Source: RH-AL1 sp965198485
GTDB lineage: Bacteria; Pseudomonadota; Alphaproteobacteria; Rhizobiales; Beijerinckiaceae
Direction of reading: 5' to 3'
DNA length: 64,000 bases
Assembly (NCBI GenBank): GCA_965198485.1
Contig: CBDAPQ010000005.1
Location: 1,364,001 to 1,428,000 of the forward strand
In this document: piece by piece, positions 36,897 to 46,473 of the stretch
How the letters are laid out: the number at the start of each line of letters is the position of its first letter
Position numbering within the stretch: position 1 is the first letter of the stretch
Made by a program: the position numbers and the translations under genes
The notes under the pieces: model-generated
The model's input: the letters and a program-made list of their open reading frames with translations, nothing else
What the model was told of the DNA's origin: nothing
The model's database searches: none

Positions 36897-39226
36897 TTCA
36901 CCTCCGAAGGCGCGTGATGTTCAGGCTCTGAATTCACGAGAGCACTGGTCAGTCTTGCCGAGAACTGTTGAGCCGAATTCCAGTCGGTCAAGAGAGAAGC
37001 GACCTCTCTCTGCCGCTGCAGCACCGCCTCGCGATGCTCAAGCACCATCGCGAGTTTGACTAGGAAATCCTGACGATCGAGCGGAAGACACAATTGCAGC
37101 AGCTCCGACTTGGCGCCGAGAAGCTCGGTCACCGTCGGGAGGCGTGTAGCGACGATTGGGGCCTCGTACTTCAATGCCTCCAACATCTGCGGCGGAAAGT
37201 TCCCCTCCATCGTAGAAGTCAAACAAAGCGCCTCACAATGGGTGTAAAGCCATTGAAGAACACCTTCGCTGCACCTTGGGAAGAAGATCAAATCGTCGCC
37301 AAAATCCATTTTCGCGGCAGCTTGCGCAACGGCCGGCACCGACCCAAGATTGCATGTAAGGACAAGCATCAATCGCGGATATCTAAGCTTCAACTGCAGA
37401 TAGACGTCGAGAAGAAATGCTATTTGTTTGTTTGGCCTATTGGCAGTCGGATAGAATAGGAAGGGTCCTGAGCCTAGCTGCTGCAAAAGCATCTTCTCTC
37501 GGATACTGAGCTTGATGGCCCGATCGGACCCGAGGAACGGAAGAGGCGCAACGACGACTTTGCCTATCTCGCACTTATCGACAAAGCCAGCTGCGGGAAG
37601 ATAGTCTCGAGTGTATTTTGAATTGGTTAGAATTGCAGTAGCCTTCTTCGCTAATGCTGACCCTACTCGCTTGTTTTCAGCATCCTTTTCTGTCGAAGTA
37701 TCGAAGATGACACCCGGAAACAGAAATGGAAAATAATCAGGAAGATAGAGTGCTGTAGATTTTTGAAGGACTAACGCTTCAGGAAATGCGTAATAATGTG
37801 GAACCATTATTCGATCGATCATCGTATCATTATCGAGATCCCACATCAAAGCCAGTTTTGCTTTAATGCCTGCGATTTCATCACTGGCATCGACAGCCCG
37901 GAGTACCCGTATGCTGAGTAGCCCTGAACCGATGGCTTCGGAAAAGAAATCGACAAGTAGAGGCAGTGAGTTCTGCGTACTTGTTATTACGCAGCTTCGA
38001 CCAGACGCCGTCATCGCTTTCACAACGGCATCGACGACGCGAGGAATGCCCTCGAAAGCGTAAGCGACACCATCTACCCAACCAAAGAGACCATCAAGGT
38101 GCATAAGGATTGCGATCGAGCCTTCAATGCCTTGATGCGATGAACTGAGGCGCAACTCCAGTCCGCGTGTCTTGAGCGGACCTGCTTTATCGAGCGCGAT
38201 GAGAACTCCGAATACAGTCCTAAACGCATCGTCTACGATATGTCGATCATATCGCGCACGAGTCGCTTCTTGACCTACTATGAGCTCGCGAGCCCACCCT
38301 TTGTCCCCGGACAAGAGTCGCTTCAGTTTAGCTTTTGCATCATCGGGGTCGGACGCGACATTGGGGCTTCTTTTGCCAAGAAACTTCGCGAGCAGAGACC
38401 CTCCCGCGCAAACGACAGGCCCACCGAGTTGCATCATCTCGATAGGAGGTAGGTAGCACACGTTGTCGTCATAATTGTAGTAATAGCCAGCGCTGGACGA
38501 AAGGCGTTCGAGAAACTCATTTCGCGGAAGCGCTCCCGCAATCCTTGCATCTGCTGGTACATTTCGTTGTGGACCGTAGATGCGAAAAACGCTCTCAGGA
38601 AACGTTGCCGAAAACCTGGCATAGTTTTCCGCGAAGTAGGGATTTTGAATGTTCGGGATACTCGTCGCAATCTCCTGGCGCAGTCCATACTGACCCCACC
38701 GGTCCGGACTATCGAACACGTCATCGGGTATTTGGTATGGAACGCAGTCGTAAACAAGATCGGCAAACCATTGATGTTCAGTCTCGACAGTCTCGCGTGC
38801 AAAGGGCACGATAAAGAAGTTGTCTCGTTCGAGGAGTGCCGGAAACAAGCCGACTTCAATAAGCTTATCCGACAAAGAAAAGTGCTGTCCGTATGTCCTA
38901 AATATGACCCTGCCGTTGTAGACGTTACATATCGCTTTGAGCCAGTCGACACTGATCGTCACGATCACAGTATCGAAGAAGGCGTTTAGGATTTCAGCGA
39001 TTTCGCGGCTTATCGGTCGGTAGAAAAAGTCGTACGCCATGAGTTTTGCAAAGACTTCGGACGGGAGAGTCGTCGGTTGGTCAAAGTCTTTGGTCAGATC
39101 TGCGGATTGATCGTAGATGGGCGATATGTAAGGGGGATTGAATACCTCAACACCTAATAAACGGAGATTACGCAGCTCGGTAGGTTTCAGCACCTTGTGC
39201 ATGCCAAGCCAGAAAAGCCTCGTCAC
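36893..39226 (-). CDS. large two-part glycosyltransferase
   Basis: 777 residues. The N-terminal ~330 residues look like a GT-B-type unit of their own (FRIYGPQRN, LPPIEMMQLGGPVVCAGG, where the acceptor of EX7E-like spacing is degenerate). The C-terminal ~370 residues form a clear family 4-like transferase, with ILTNSKYTRDYL, FYPTANRPNKQIAFLLD (donor loop) and TSTMEGNFPPQMLEALKYEAPIVATRLP containing the two glutamates. Two transferase modules in one chain could add two sugars in succession or could comprise one active and one structural unit. It is four-base coupled both to the DUF4214 gene upstream (39223-39226) and to the family 4 gene downstream. Confidence 0.75.
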   Translation of the reverse strand: MTRLFWLGMHKVLKPTELRNLRLLGVEVFNPPYISPIYDQSADLTKDFDQPTTLPSEVFAKLMAYDFFYRPISREIAEILNAFFDTVIVTISVDWLKAICNVYNGRVIFRTYGQHFSLSDKLIEVGLFPALLERDNFFIVPFARETVETEHQWFADLVYDCVPYQIPDDVFDSPDRWGQYGLRQEIATSIPNIQNPYFAENYARFSATFPESVFRIYGPQRNVPADARIAGALPRNEFLERLSSSAGYYYNYDDNVCYLPPIEMMQLGGPVVCAGGSLLAKFLGKRSPNVASDPDDAKAKLKRLLSGDKGWARELIVGQEATRARYDRHIVDDAFRTVFGVLIALDKAGPLKTRGLELRLSSSHQGIEGSIAILMHLDGLFGWVDGVAYAFEGIPRVVDAVVKAMTASGRSCVITSTQNSLPLLVDFFSEAIGSGLLSIRVLRAVDASDEIAGIKAKLALMWDLDNDTMIDRIMVPHYYAFPEALVLQKSTALYLPDYFPFLFPGVIFDTSTEKDAENKRVGSALAKKATAILTNSKYTRDYLPAAGFVDKCEIGKVVVAPLPFLGSDRAIKLSIREKMLLQQLGSGPFLFYPTANRPNKQIAFLLDVYLQLKLRYPRLMLVLTCNLGSVPAVAQAAAKMDFGDDLIFFPRCSEGVLQWLYTHCEALCLTSTMEGNFPPQMLEALKYEAPIVATRLPTVTELLGAKSELLQLCLPLDRQDFLVKLAMVLEHREAVLQRQREVASLLTDWNSAQQFSARLTSALVNSEPEHHAPSEVK

Positions 39227-39693
39227 CTGTTCGATCCTTTATTATTGATTCCTGTTTCGCCGTTCGAGACGATTTCTTCAAGAAGGATTTTGACAAAGCC
39301 GTGCTGCTTTAGAAAGGATTTAAACCAATCATCGTCAGAACTACCGCGTTTTAAGATCTCCCCAACGAACTTCGCTACGCCTTCAACCGTCGGCTCCATG
39401 TTCGCAAAGTCAGCCATGTCCCTCGGAGTTGGTTCTTTCCCGATCATCCCCCTGAAAACGCCGGTGAAAACCATCGGCATCAGTCCTGCATGCCGCTCTG
39501 TATATTCGGGCGATGTTACCATTGCAAAGACCACCTCAGGCCTGGTAAGCGCTCCTTCAGCAAGCTTTACACTAAAATGCGCGACGCCGGCTTGATCGCC
39601 TTCGCGGCCGAGGATCGCACTGTACAGTGAAGAAACGAATTCTCGATGATCATCAACGTCTGTAAGCCAATCGCCGTCGCTTGATCGATCCAT
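39223..39693 (-). CDS. DUF4214 domain protein
   Basis: 156 residues without signal peptide. FVSSLYSAILGREGDQAGVAHF is the DUF4214 signature (Y..xLGRxxDxxGxxxW-type), with a second similar helical unit (GMIGKEPTPRDMADFA) and SPEY in between. DUF4214 domains occur in surface-associated proteins and fused to glycosyltransferases in polysaccharide loci, where they may bind a protein or glycan partner; the function is unsettled. The gene heads a minus-strand unit with the two following transferases, each junction overlapping by four bases, so the three products are probably needed in fixed ratio. Confidence 0.82.
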   Translation of the reverse strand: MDRSSDGDWLTDVDDHREFVSSLYSAILGREGDQAGVAHFSVKLAEGALTRPEVVFAMVTSPEYTERHAGLMPMVFTGVFRGMIGKEPTPRDMADFANMEPTVEGVAKFVGEILKRGSSDDDWFKSFLKQHGFVKILLEEIVSNGETGINNKGSNR

Positions 39694-40515
39694 CCGTCGC
39701 TCCCGTCTTACGATGTTTCCTAGCGGCTCTGCTTAGCGATGCCAAGTGCTTGTCTTCGAGAGTGCGGCAGCATTGCGGGGTAGGCGGTGCCGAAGTATGA
39801 ATGACCGGTCGAGTCCCTCTTGCAGGGCCGACAAGCATTTCTTCTAGCGGCCGGATACGTTCTCAACCTTGTAGCGAACCTTGCAGAAGCGTGCAAAGTC
39901 GTAGGCGCGTTGGAGCTACTCGTTTTGGGGGCCTGAGGCGAAGCGGAGCTTTGTCTTGGAAGCTGGGGCGCTAGCTGGCAGCGTCGTCGTTCCGGTGATG
40001 CACATGCTGCTTTCCGGAAGGCGTCGAGCCACAGCGGTGCCCTCGTGGCCGCTAACATCGCCTCTCCACTAGCAGCAAGACGACGGCGCGGCCTTCGCCA
40101 CCGCGAAATTGAGAAAGCCGGGAGTTCGGGGCGCTTTTCGTGCGCCCTATATCAGCAGGCAGCCTCCTTCGAACGAGCGCGGGATCGGGTGATCCGCCCT
40201 CAGCTGAGCTAGTACCTGGCTACTGGGGCTTCCTGAGTCGCTCGCCAGGTCTGCAAAGATACGCGGCCGAAATCGCCGAGTCGGCCTCATGTCGCGAAGG
40301 TTGTAAAACCGGCAGAAGGAAGTGATCCACCTCCGTTGTCTTTGGTGAAAATATCGATGCTTGCAGCCTTCCGCTGCTTGCCTTTCGTGTCGAGGCTATG
40401 GCAAGAGGCCGTGGCGTGTACAGACGCTGTATGCTCATTTCCGTGAGCCATCAGTGTCATCGGAAATGCGGCCTAAACTCGCCGGGGTCACCTCGTGCAG
40501 TCGTGAGGAGAAACG
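39694..40515. other. 820-base intergenic region with apparent gene decay
   Basis: Lies between the divergent DUF4214 unit and the rfbF operon. On the minus strand from an ATG at 40005 a broken frame reads TKLRFASGPQNE, stop, then RAYDFARFCKVRYKVENVSGR, suggesting a small decayed gene, but its family was not recognised. The rest shows no coding signal. The promoter of the CDP-sugar operon should lie in the right-hand part, just before GTGAGGAG at 40503-40510, which is the rfbF ribosome binding site. Confidence 0.35.
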
Positions 40516-41289
40516 ATGAAAGCGGTTCTCTTGGCCGGCGGCCTAGGCACGCGCTTTGCTGAAGAGACCGAACTCAAGCCCAAGCCTATGATCGAGATCG
40601 GTGGGCGGCCCATTTTATGGCATGTCATGAAGATCTACGAGGTTCATGGCATAACAGACTTCATCGTTTGTCTTGGCTACAAGGGCTATGTCATCAAGGA
40701 GTTTTTCCGTAACTACTTACTTCACAATGCAGATGTAACGTTCAATCTTCGCAACAACAGCATGGTCATCCATCAGGGTGTTGCGGAGCCCTGGTCGGTA
40801 ACTCTGATAGAGACGGGGGCCTCTACGATGATTGGAGGACGTCTAAAGCGCATTTTACCTTACATTGGCGACGATGAGGCTTTCTGCTTTACTTACGGTG
40901 ATGGAGTAGGCGATGTTGATATCACCCGCACTATAGCCTTGCATAAGAGCTCGGGGCGTTTAGTGACCGTAACAGCATCTCGGCCGCCTGGACGTTTTGG
41001 TGCTATTCGATCGGAAGGCGATCGCGTCACCGGTTTCATGGAGAAACCCGAAGGGGACGGCGGTTGGATCAACGGGGGATTTTTTGTCGCTTCGCCGCAG
41101 ATAGGTCGATTCATTGAGGGCGACGAAACAGTTTGGGAGCGAGAGCCGATGGAGACGCTTGCCGCAGAAGGCCAATTAGGCGTCTATTTCCATGACGGCT
41201 TTTGGCAGCCCATGGACACGTTACGCGATCGACGTCACCTTGAAGAGTTGTGGGCGACTGGCGCGGCGCCTTGGAAGGTTTGGTCTTGA
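40516..41289 (+). CDS. rfbF: glucose-1-phosphate cytidylyltransferase
   Basis: Makes CDP-glucose from CTP and glucose 1-phosphate, the entry to CDP-deoxysugars. The 257-residue enzyme is full length with the nucleotidyltransferase opening LLAGGLGTRFAEET, the sugar-phosphate block KPKPMIEIGGRPILWHVMK, CFTYGDGVGDVD (metal-binding aspartates) and the family-specific GRFGAI and WQPMDTLRD. A good ribosome site (GAGGAG) lies 6 bases before the ATG. It heads a tight four-gene operon whose other members modify a nucleotide sugar. CDP-glucose 4,6-dehydratase, the next enzyme of the classical route, is not in the window. Confidence 0.96.
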   Translation: MKAVLLAGGLGTRFAEETELKPKPMIEIGGRPILWHVMKIYEVHGITDFIVCLGYKGYVIKEFFRNYLLHNADVTFNLRNNSMVIHQGVAEPWSVTLIETGASTMIGGRLKRILPYIGDDEAFCFTYGDGVGDVDITRTIALHKSSGRLVTVTASRPPGRFGAIRSEGDRVTGFMEKPEGDGGWINGGFFVASPQIGRFIEGDETVWEREPMETLAAEGQLGVYFHDGFWQPMDTLRDRRHLEELWATGAAPWKVWS

Positions 41290-42548
41290 GCGATCTCAGA
41301 AGCACGCGGAGGCAAGGGGCAAAAACGCAATCGTGTCGCGTCTGTGGAACGCACTTATCGCGCACTTTCGTCAATCTTGGTCTAAGCCCCCTCTCAAACT
41401 CCAACGTCCTTCCGGAGCGTGCTCACGAAGGTGAAAAATTCTATCCGTTGCACGCGTTCGTCTGCGAAATATGTTTCTTGGTTCAGCTCGAGGAGTTCCA
41501 GACTCCGGAAGAGATATTTTCAGATTACCTTTACTTCTCGAGCTTTTCTACAAGCTGGTTGAGGCATGCGGAAACCTACGCCGCCGAAATGTGCGAGCGC
41601 TTCTCTTTGGATCGCAGCAGCAAGGTAGTCGAGGTTGCAAGTAACGACGGGTACCTCTTGCAGTACTTCAAAGCGCGAGGGGTCCCGGTGCTTGGCGTGG
41701 AGCCTGCGGCAAATGTTGCGGAAGTCGCTCGGGAAAAGGGGATTCCTTCGGAGGTAGCCTTCTTTGGCGAAGCCACGGCTGAACGGATGCGACAGGCGGG
41801 ACAGGCAGCCGACCTCATGGCTGCCAACAATGTCTTGGCACACGTGCCTGATATTTTGGACTTCATGGCGGGCTTTCGCGTGCTGCTGAAGTCGGAAGGA
41901 GTCGTAACCTTTGAATTTCCACACTTGCTGAGGCAGATCGAGAACAGCCAGTTTGATCAGATTTATCATGAGCATTTCTCTTACCTGTCCCTGATCGTAG
42001 TGCGAGATGTGGCGCGACGCGTCGGCTTGCGCGTCTTCGATGTCGAGGAAATACCCACTCACGGCGGCTCGCTCCGAGTGTTTGCAACACCAGAGGCTTC
42101 TTCCCGTTCTGAGACCGGCAACGTCGCAGGTGTTCTCGCAGCAGAGGCGAAGGCCGGTCTGGACCGTATCGAGGGTTACCTCGGCTTCGCCGATGCAACC
42201 CTTTCGATCAAGCTAAACTCCTTGGAGTTTCTAATAGAGGCTAAAAGGGCTGGCAAGCGCATCTGCGGTTACGGTGCCGCAGCCAAAGGAAATACGTTCC
42301 TGAATTATTTGGGAATCGGAACGGAAATTATCGATGCTGTTGCAGATCGTTCGCCATACAAGCAGGGGACACTGCTGCCTGGTTCGCGCATTCCGGTAAT
42401 CAGTCCTGAGCTTCTTGATGAACTTAAACCGGATTATGTAATCCTTCTTCCCTGGAATCTAAAAGCAGAAATCGCAGATCAGCTTGCCCATATACGTGAT
42501 TGGGGCGGACGCTTGGTCGTCGCTATTCCGAAGATGGCAGTGTTGTAG
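41286..42548 (+). CDS. NDP-sugar C-methyltransferase (SAM-dependent)
   Basis: About 420 residues in the three-part arrangement of sugar C-methyltransferases: an N-terminal zinc-binding unit (CRVCGTHL, then CEICFLVQLEEF), a central SAM domain with VVEVASNDGYLLQYFK and the NNVLAHVPDILDF motif, and a C-terminal domain ending near CGYGAAAKGNTFLNYLGI and the VILLPWNLK strand. Homologues such as TylC3 and related enzymes methylate C-3 of 4-keto-6-deoxysugar nucleotides. The proposed start is the TTG at 41286, which overlaps the rfbF stop (TTGA); GTG at 41250 is an alternative. The product predicts a branched-chain deoxysugar. Confidence 0.9.
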   Translation: MSDLRSTRRQGAKTQSCRVCGTHLSRTFVNLGLSPLSNSNVLPERAHEGEKFYPLHAFVCEICFLVQLEEFQTPEEIFSDYLYFSSFSTSWLRHAETYAAEMCERFSLDRSSKVVEVASNDGYLLQYFKARGVPVLGVEPAANVAEVAREKGIPSEVAFFGEATAERMRQAGQAADLMAANNVLAHVPDILDFMAGFRVLLKSEGVVTFEFPHLLRQIENSQFDQIYHEHFSYLSLIVVRDVARRVGLRVFDVEEIPTHGGSLRVFATPEASSRSETGNVAGVLAAEAKAGLDRIEGYLGFADATLSIKLNSLEFLIEAKRAGKRICGYGAAAKGNTFLNYLGIGTEIIDAVADRSPYKQGTLLPGSRIPVISPELLDELKPDYVILLPWNLKAEIADQLAHIRDWGGRLVVAIPKMAVL

Positions 42549-43085
42549 ATGCGTTTCGTCGCTCTTGCGATCGACGGTGCCTTCGAGATCCATCCTGAAC
42601 CGCATCATGATGCGCGAGGTTTTTTCGCGCGGACCATGGCAGCTGAAGAAATGGCGGCCAATGGATTGCTGACGCAGTTCGACCAGTCATCGATCTCATA
42701 CAATGTACGGGCGGGCACAGTTCGCGGAATGCACTATTCGATCGGACCTAGTGCCGAGACGAAAGTCGTACGCTGCACAGCTGGTGCCATATTGGATGCA
42801 CTCGTCGATGTGAGACCGGGCTCCGCTACATACGGTCAGCGCGTCATGAGACACCTCGACGCGAGTAATCGTGTGGCAGTGTACATTCCTAGGGGCATTG
42901 CCCACGGATTTCAGACACTCGCCGACGATACGGAGATCATCTACATGATCGACGCTCCATACGAGGCAACCGCGGCGCGAGGTTTCCGGTACAACGACCG
43001 TATTGCCGCGATCGAGTGGCCGATGCCGGTTTCGACGATCTCTGTTCGCGATGCCGAGTACCCCGACTTCGTCGCCGGGCGATGA
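42549..43085 (+). CDS. dTDP-4-dehydrorhamnose 3,5-epimerase-family protein (RmlC-like)
   Basis: 178-residue cupin of the RmlC family. The active-site His of GTVRGMHY, the facing tyrosine region, CTAGAILDALVDVRPGS and PRGIAHGFQTLADDTEIIYM are all present; GMHYS replaces the usual GLHYQ. Such enzymes epimerise C-3 and/or C-5 of 4-keto nucleotide sugars. The ATG follows the stop of the C-methyltransferase gene without any gap, and its own stop overlaps the reductase ATG, so it is part of the CDP-sugar operon. Given rfbF upstream, its substrate is probably a CDP- rather than a dTDP-sugar. Confidence 0.92.
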   Translation: MRFVALAIDGAFEIHPEPHHDARGFFARTMAAEEMAANGLLTQFDQSSISYNVRAGTVRGMHYSIGPSAETKVVRCTAGAILDALVDVRPGSATYGQRVMRHLDASNRVAVYIPRGIAHGFQTLADDTEIIYMIDAPYEATAARGFRYNDRIAAIEWPMPVSTISVRDAEYPDFVAGR

Positions 43086-43972
43086 GCCGGGTTCTGCTCA
43101 CCGGCGCGAGCGGCTTTGTCGGTTCGCGAACGATCGGACCTCTTCTGAATGCAGGGTTCGATGTCGTTGCCGCAGGACGACGCAGCCTCTCGCATCCGAA
43201 GGTTGCATCTGAGGTTTTGGACCTACTCGATCAGTCATCGCGACGTCGATTTGTGGAAAGCGCAGGAGCGACTCACCTTCTCCACCTTGCGTGGATCGCG
43301 GATCCTCCGAACTATTGGCGTTCGCCCGCCAACCTCGAGTGGGCGGCCGCCACCCTCGACCTTGTGCGCCTCTTTCGCGAAGCCGGTGGTCGCAGAGTGG
43401 TAGCTGTCGGTAGTTGTGCTGAATACCAATGGTGTACCCCGCGTTTCGTCGAGGCCGAGACACCGTGCCGTCCGGCGACGCTGTATGGAGCCGCGAAAGA
43501 TGCGACGCGGCGCCTTCTCGCGGCTTTTGCCGAGGAGCAAGGCCTATCGGCAGCCTGGGCGAGACTCTTCTATCTTTACGGTCCGGACGAAAAGCGAGGA
43601 CGTCTTGTTGCCGACGCGATCGCGGCTCTTCGTGCCGGTACACCGTTCCCGACCAGCCTTGGCTTACACAAGCGCGACTATCTGCACGTTGACGATGCGG
43701 CGGCTGCTCTGGTCGCGCTCCTTGCAAGTGGAGTAGAGGGCGCGGTAAATATCGCGTCCGGACAAGCCGTGCCTGTCCGGGAGATACTCGAACGGCTCGC
43801 TGCCGAAATCGGGAACGCCGATTGCTTGAAGTTTGGCGAGCGGTCCCTCGGCGCTTCGGAGCCGGCTGTCATCGAGGGTGATCCTGCGCGCCTCGCTCAA
43901 GAGGTCGGGTTTCAACCGTTCTTCGATATTGCAACCGGCCTCGTGGATACGGTGGTGCGCATGCCGCGCTAG
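43082..43972 (+). CDS. NAD(P)-dependent nucleotide-sugar reductase/epimerase (SDR)
   Basis: 296-residue extended SDR. The nucleotide-binding motif is VLLTGASGFVGSRTI at the N-terminus; the catalytic triad is in SCAEYQW (Ser) and LYGAAKDATRR (YxxxK); LFYLYGPDEKRGRL and YLHVDDAAAAL are typical of sugar-modifying members. It would reduce the 4-keto group of the methylated CDP-sugar as the last step. The ATG at 43082 overlaps the upstream stop (ATGA). The stop codon lies exactly at the boundary of the adjacent IS5-type remnant, so the C-terminus may have been altered by insertion. Confidence 0.88.
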   Translation: MSRVLLTGASGFVGSRTIGPLLNAGFDVVAAGRRSLSHPKVASEVLDLLDQSSRRRFVESAGATHLLHLAWIADPPNYWRSPANLEWAAATLDLVRLFREAGGRRVVAVGSCAEYQWCTPRFVEAETPCRPATLYGAAKDATRRLLAAFAEEQGLSAAWARLFYLYGPDEKRGRLVADAIAALRAGTPFPTSLGLHKRDYLHVDDAAAALVALLASGVEGAVNIASGQAVPVREILERLAAEIGNADCLKFGERSLGASEPAVIEGDPARLAQEVGFQPFFDIATGLVDTVVRMPR

Positions 43973-44473
43973 GTCGTGTGGACCGATTGAATTAAGACCA
44001 GCCCGGCTGCGAAGGAGACGATGGAGCGGTGGTGTTCTCGGTCTTTCACAGCGCAGGGCGACGCGTTTGAAGCGCTTGAGCTTCCCTCCAGTCGCCACTT
44101 CACCATCCTTCGCATGGCGGAGCCTCTGGCTCCTTTCGCGCGCGGCCAGTGCGTCGAAGAACGCCTCGAACACGCCGCTGTCTCTCAACCGCGAGAAGCG
44201 CGTCCACGCGCTGTTTCAATTGCCGAACCATTCGGGCAGCCTGCGCCAAGCGACATTCTCGACGGTGAAGAAGTGCATGGCTTCAAGAAAGAGCCGACCG
44301 TCGCGACCTTAGTTCCCGCGTCGCGACTGGCAGGCGTAAATCACGTCGAAAGCCAATTCCAAGTCCTTCTCCGCCACTCCTGTCAGCACGACCGGTCTCC
44401 GTCGAACCGACACGCTATGAATCACCGATCAGACTCGATGGGATCTTCGCCAGCCAAACCGTCCCCACAACCT
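43969..44473 (-). mobile_element. IS5-type transposase remnant, copy 2
   Basis: A minus-strand, internally deleted and frameshifted IS5-family transposase. In order it shows RRGN, stop, GRDGRLFLEAMHFF, VENVAWRRLPEWFGN, a stop where Trp is usual, then FSRLRDSGVFEAFFDALA, a large internal deletion, and the C-terminus KLKRFKRVALRCE continuing one frame over as HHRSIVSFAAGLVLIQSVHTT and a stop whose codon (43969-43971) overlaps the reductase stop. The DDE catalytic core is missing. Its right part, 44237-44473, is the same sequence as 13836-14070. It is clearly inactive. Confidence 0.8.
44237..44473 (+). repeat. dispersed direct repeat, right copy (partner 13836-14070)
   Basis: Right-hand copy of the repeat described at 13836-14070; in this copy the adjacent left sequence (43969-44236) preserves additional transposase segments that are absent from the left copy. 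Confidence 0.9.
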
Positions 44474-45036
44474 ACAGTATCTTCCGACAGATGCGTTGCC
44501 GTCCTCGGCAATCGCTTTCGGCGGCTCTGCGATCTCTATCATCCTGCCGTGGTGGTTCATCGGTTGCCTCGGAAGCGCGATTGGCATTTTCGCCTTCAAT
44601 CTCTTTTTCGGATTTCAAATGATCTCAACCGGACGCAGCCGACCATCGAAGATCGGTGCAGGCGGCTGCCTTCGAGGCAAGACCCCGAACGCGCTCAGCG
44701 GCTGGGACGGCGCGAAGCGGTCGTGCGCTGCAAACCCGGTGATGGCCGAGGGCGAAGAGGCCGTTCGCCGACGTCGTCTCGGCTTGAATTCGGCCTTGTC
44801 GACGTACGCGCCGATGTCACGCTTTTGTGTCGCCGTACCCTGACAACGGCCCTTCCTTTTGTCGCGGTCCCGTGACTTTGGCAGGGTCACTTGTCAGGGA
44901 TCGCGACGTGGCCGAGCGGCGGTATCGCAGCCGGATCAGCGACTTGACCTAGGTTTTCGTACCGCATAGTCTGCCCTCATGCAACAGGGTTCGCCGGCTT
45001 GCCTCGGGGCGGGCGAGGGGCTAGGCCTCGGCGGCA
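44474..45036. other. intergenic region between island end and purA leader
   Basis: About 560 bases with a return to high G+C. A short hydrophobic plus-strand frame (44496-44843, with two membrane-helix-like stretches) has no good start or ribosome site and is not called. A short G+C-rich imperfect hairpin occurs near 44870-44892. Confidence 0.3.
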
Positions 45037-45067
45037 AAAGGCCCCCGTGCGTTGCACCGGGGCCTTT
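45037..45067 (+). promoter_or_regulatory. strong hairpin in purA leader, possible terminator or attenuator
   Basis: AAAGGCCCC (45037-45045) pairs with GGGGCCTTT (45059-45067); inside, GTGC (45047-45050) pairs with GCAC (45054-45057) around a GTT loop, with one C-C mismatch. It lies 29 bases before the purA ATG. The shape is that of an intrinsic terminator but no T-run follows on the plus strand; on the opposite strand the same holds. It may end upstream transcription or attenuate purA. Confidence 0.6.
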
Positions 45068-45095
45068 GTCGTGTCGGGCAGTCGGGTCGGGTCTC

Positions 45096-46394
<1,299 letters not shown>

Positions 46395-46473
46395 TGTCAC
46401 AGCCGTCTTGACAACGGCATGACGCCAGCCGAGGCGCATTGACAGGGTCCTAAGGCTGCGCTCTGAAGCGCGC

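Noticed and set aside
44496..44843. Short plus-strand frame with two hydrophobic stretches
   Set aside because: Begins at TTG without a ribosome site, loses coding character after about 45 residues, and lies next to IS remains; might be the tail of a decayed membrane protein gene.
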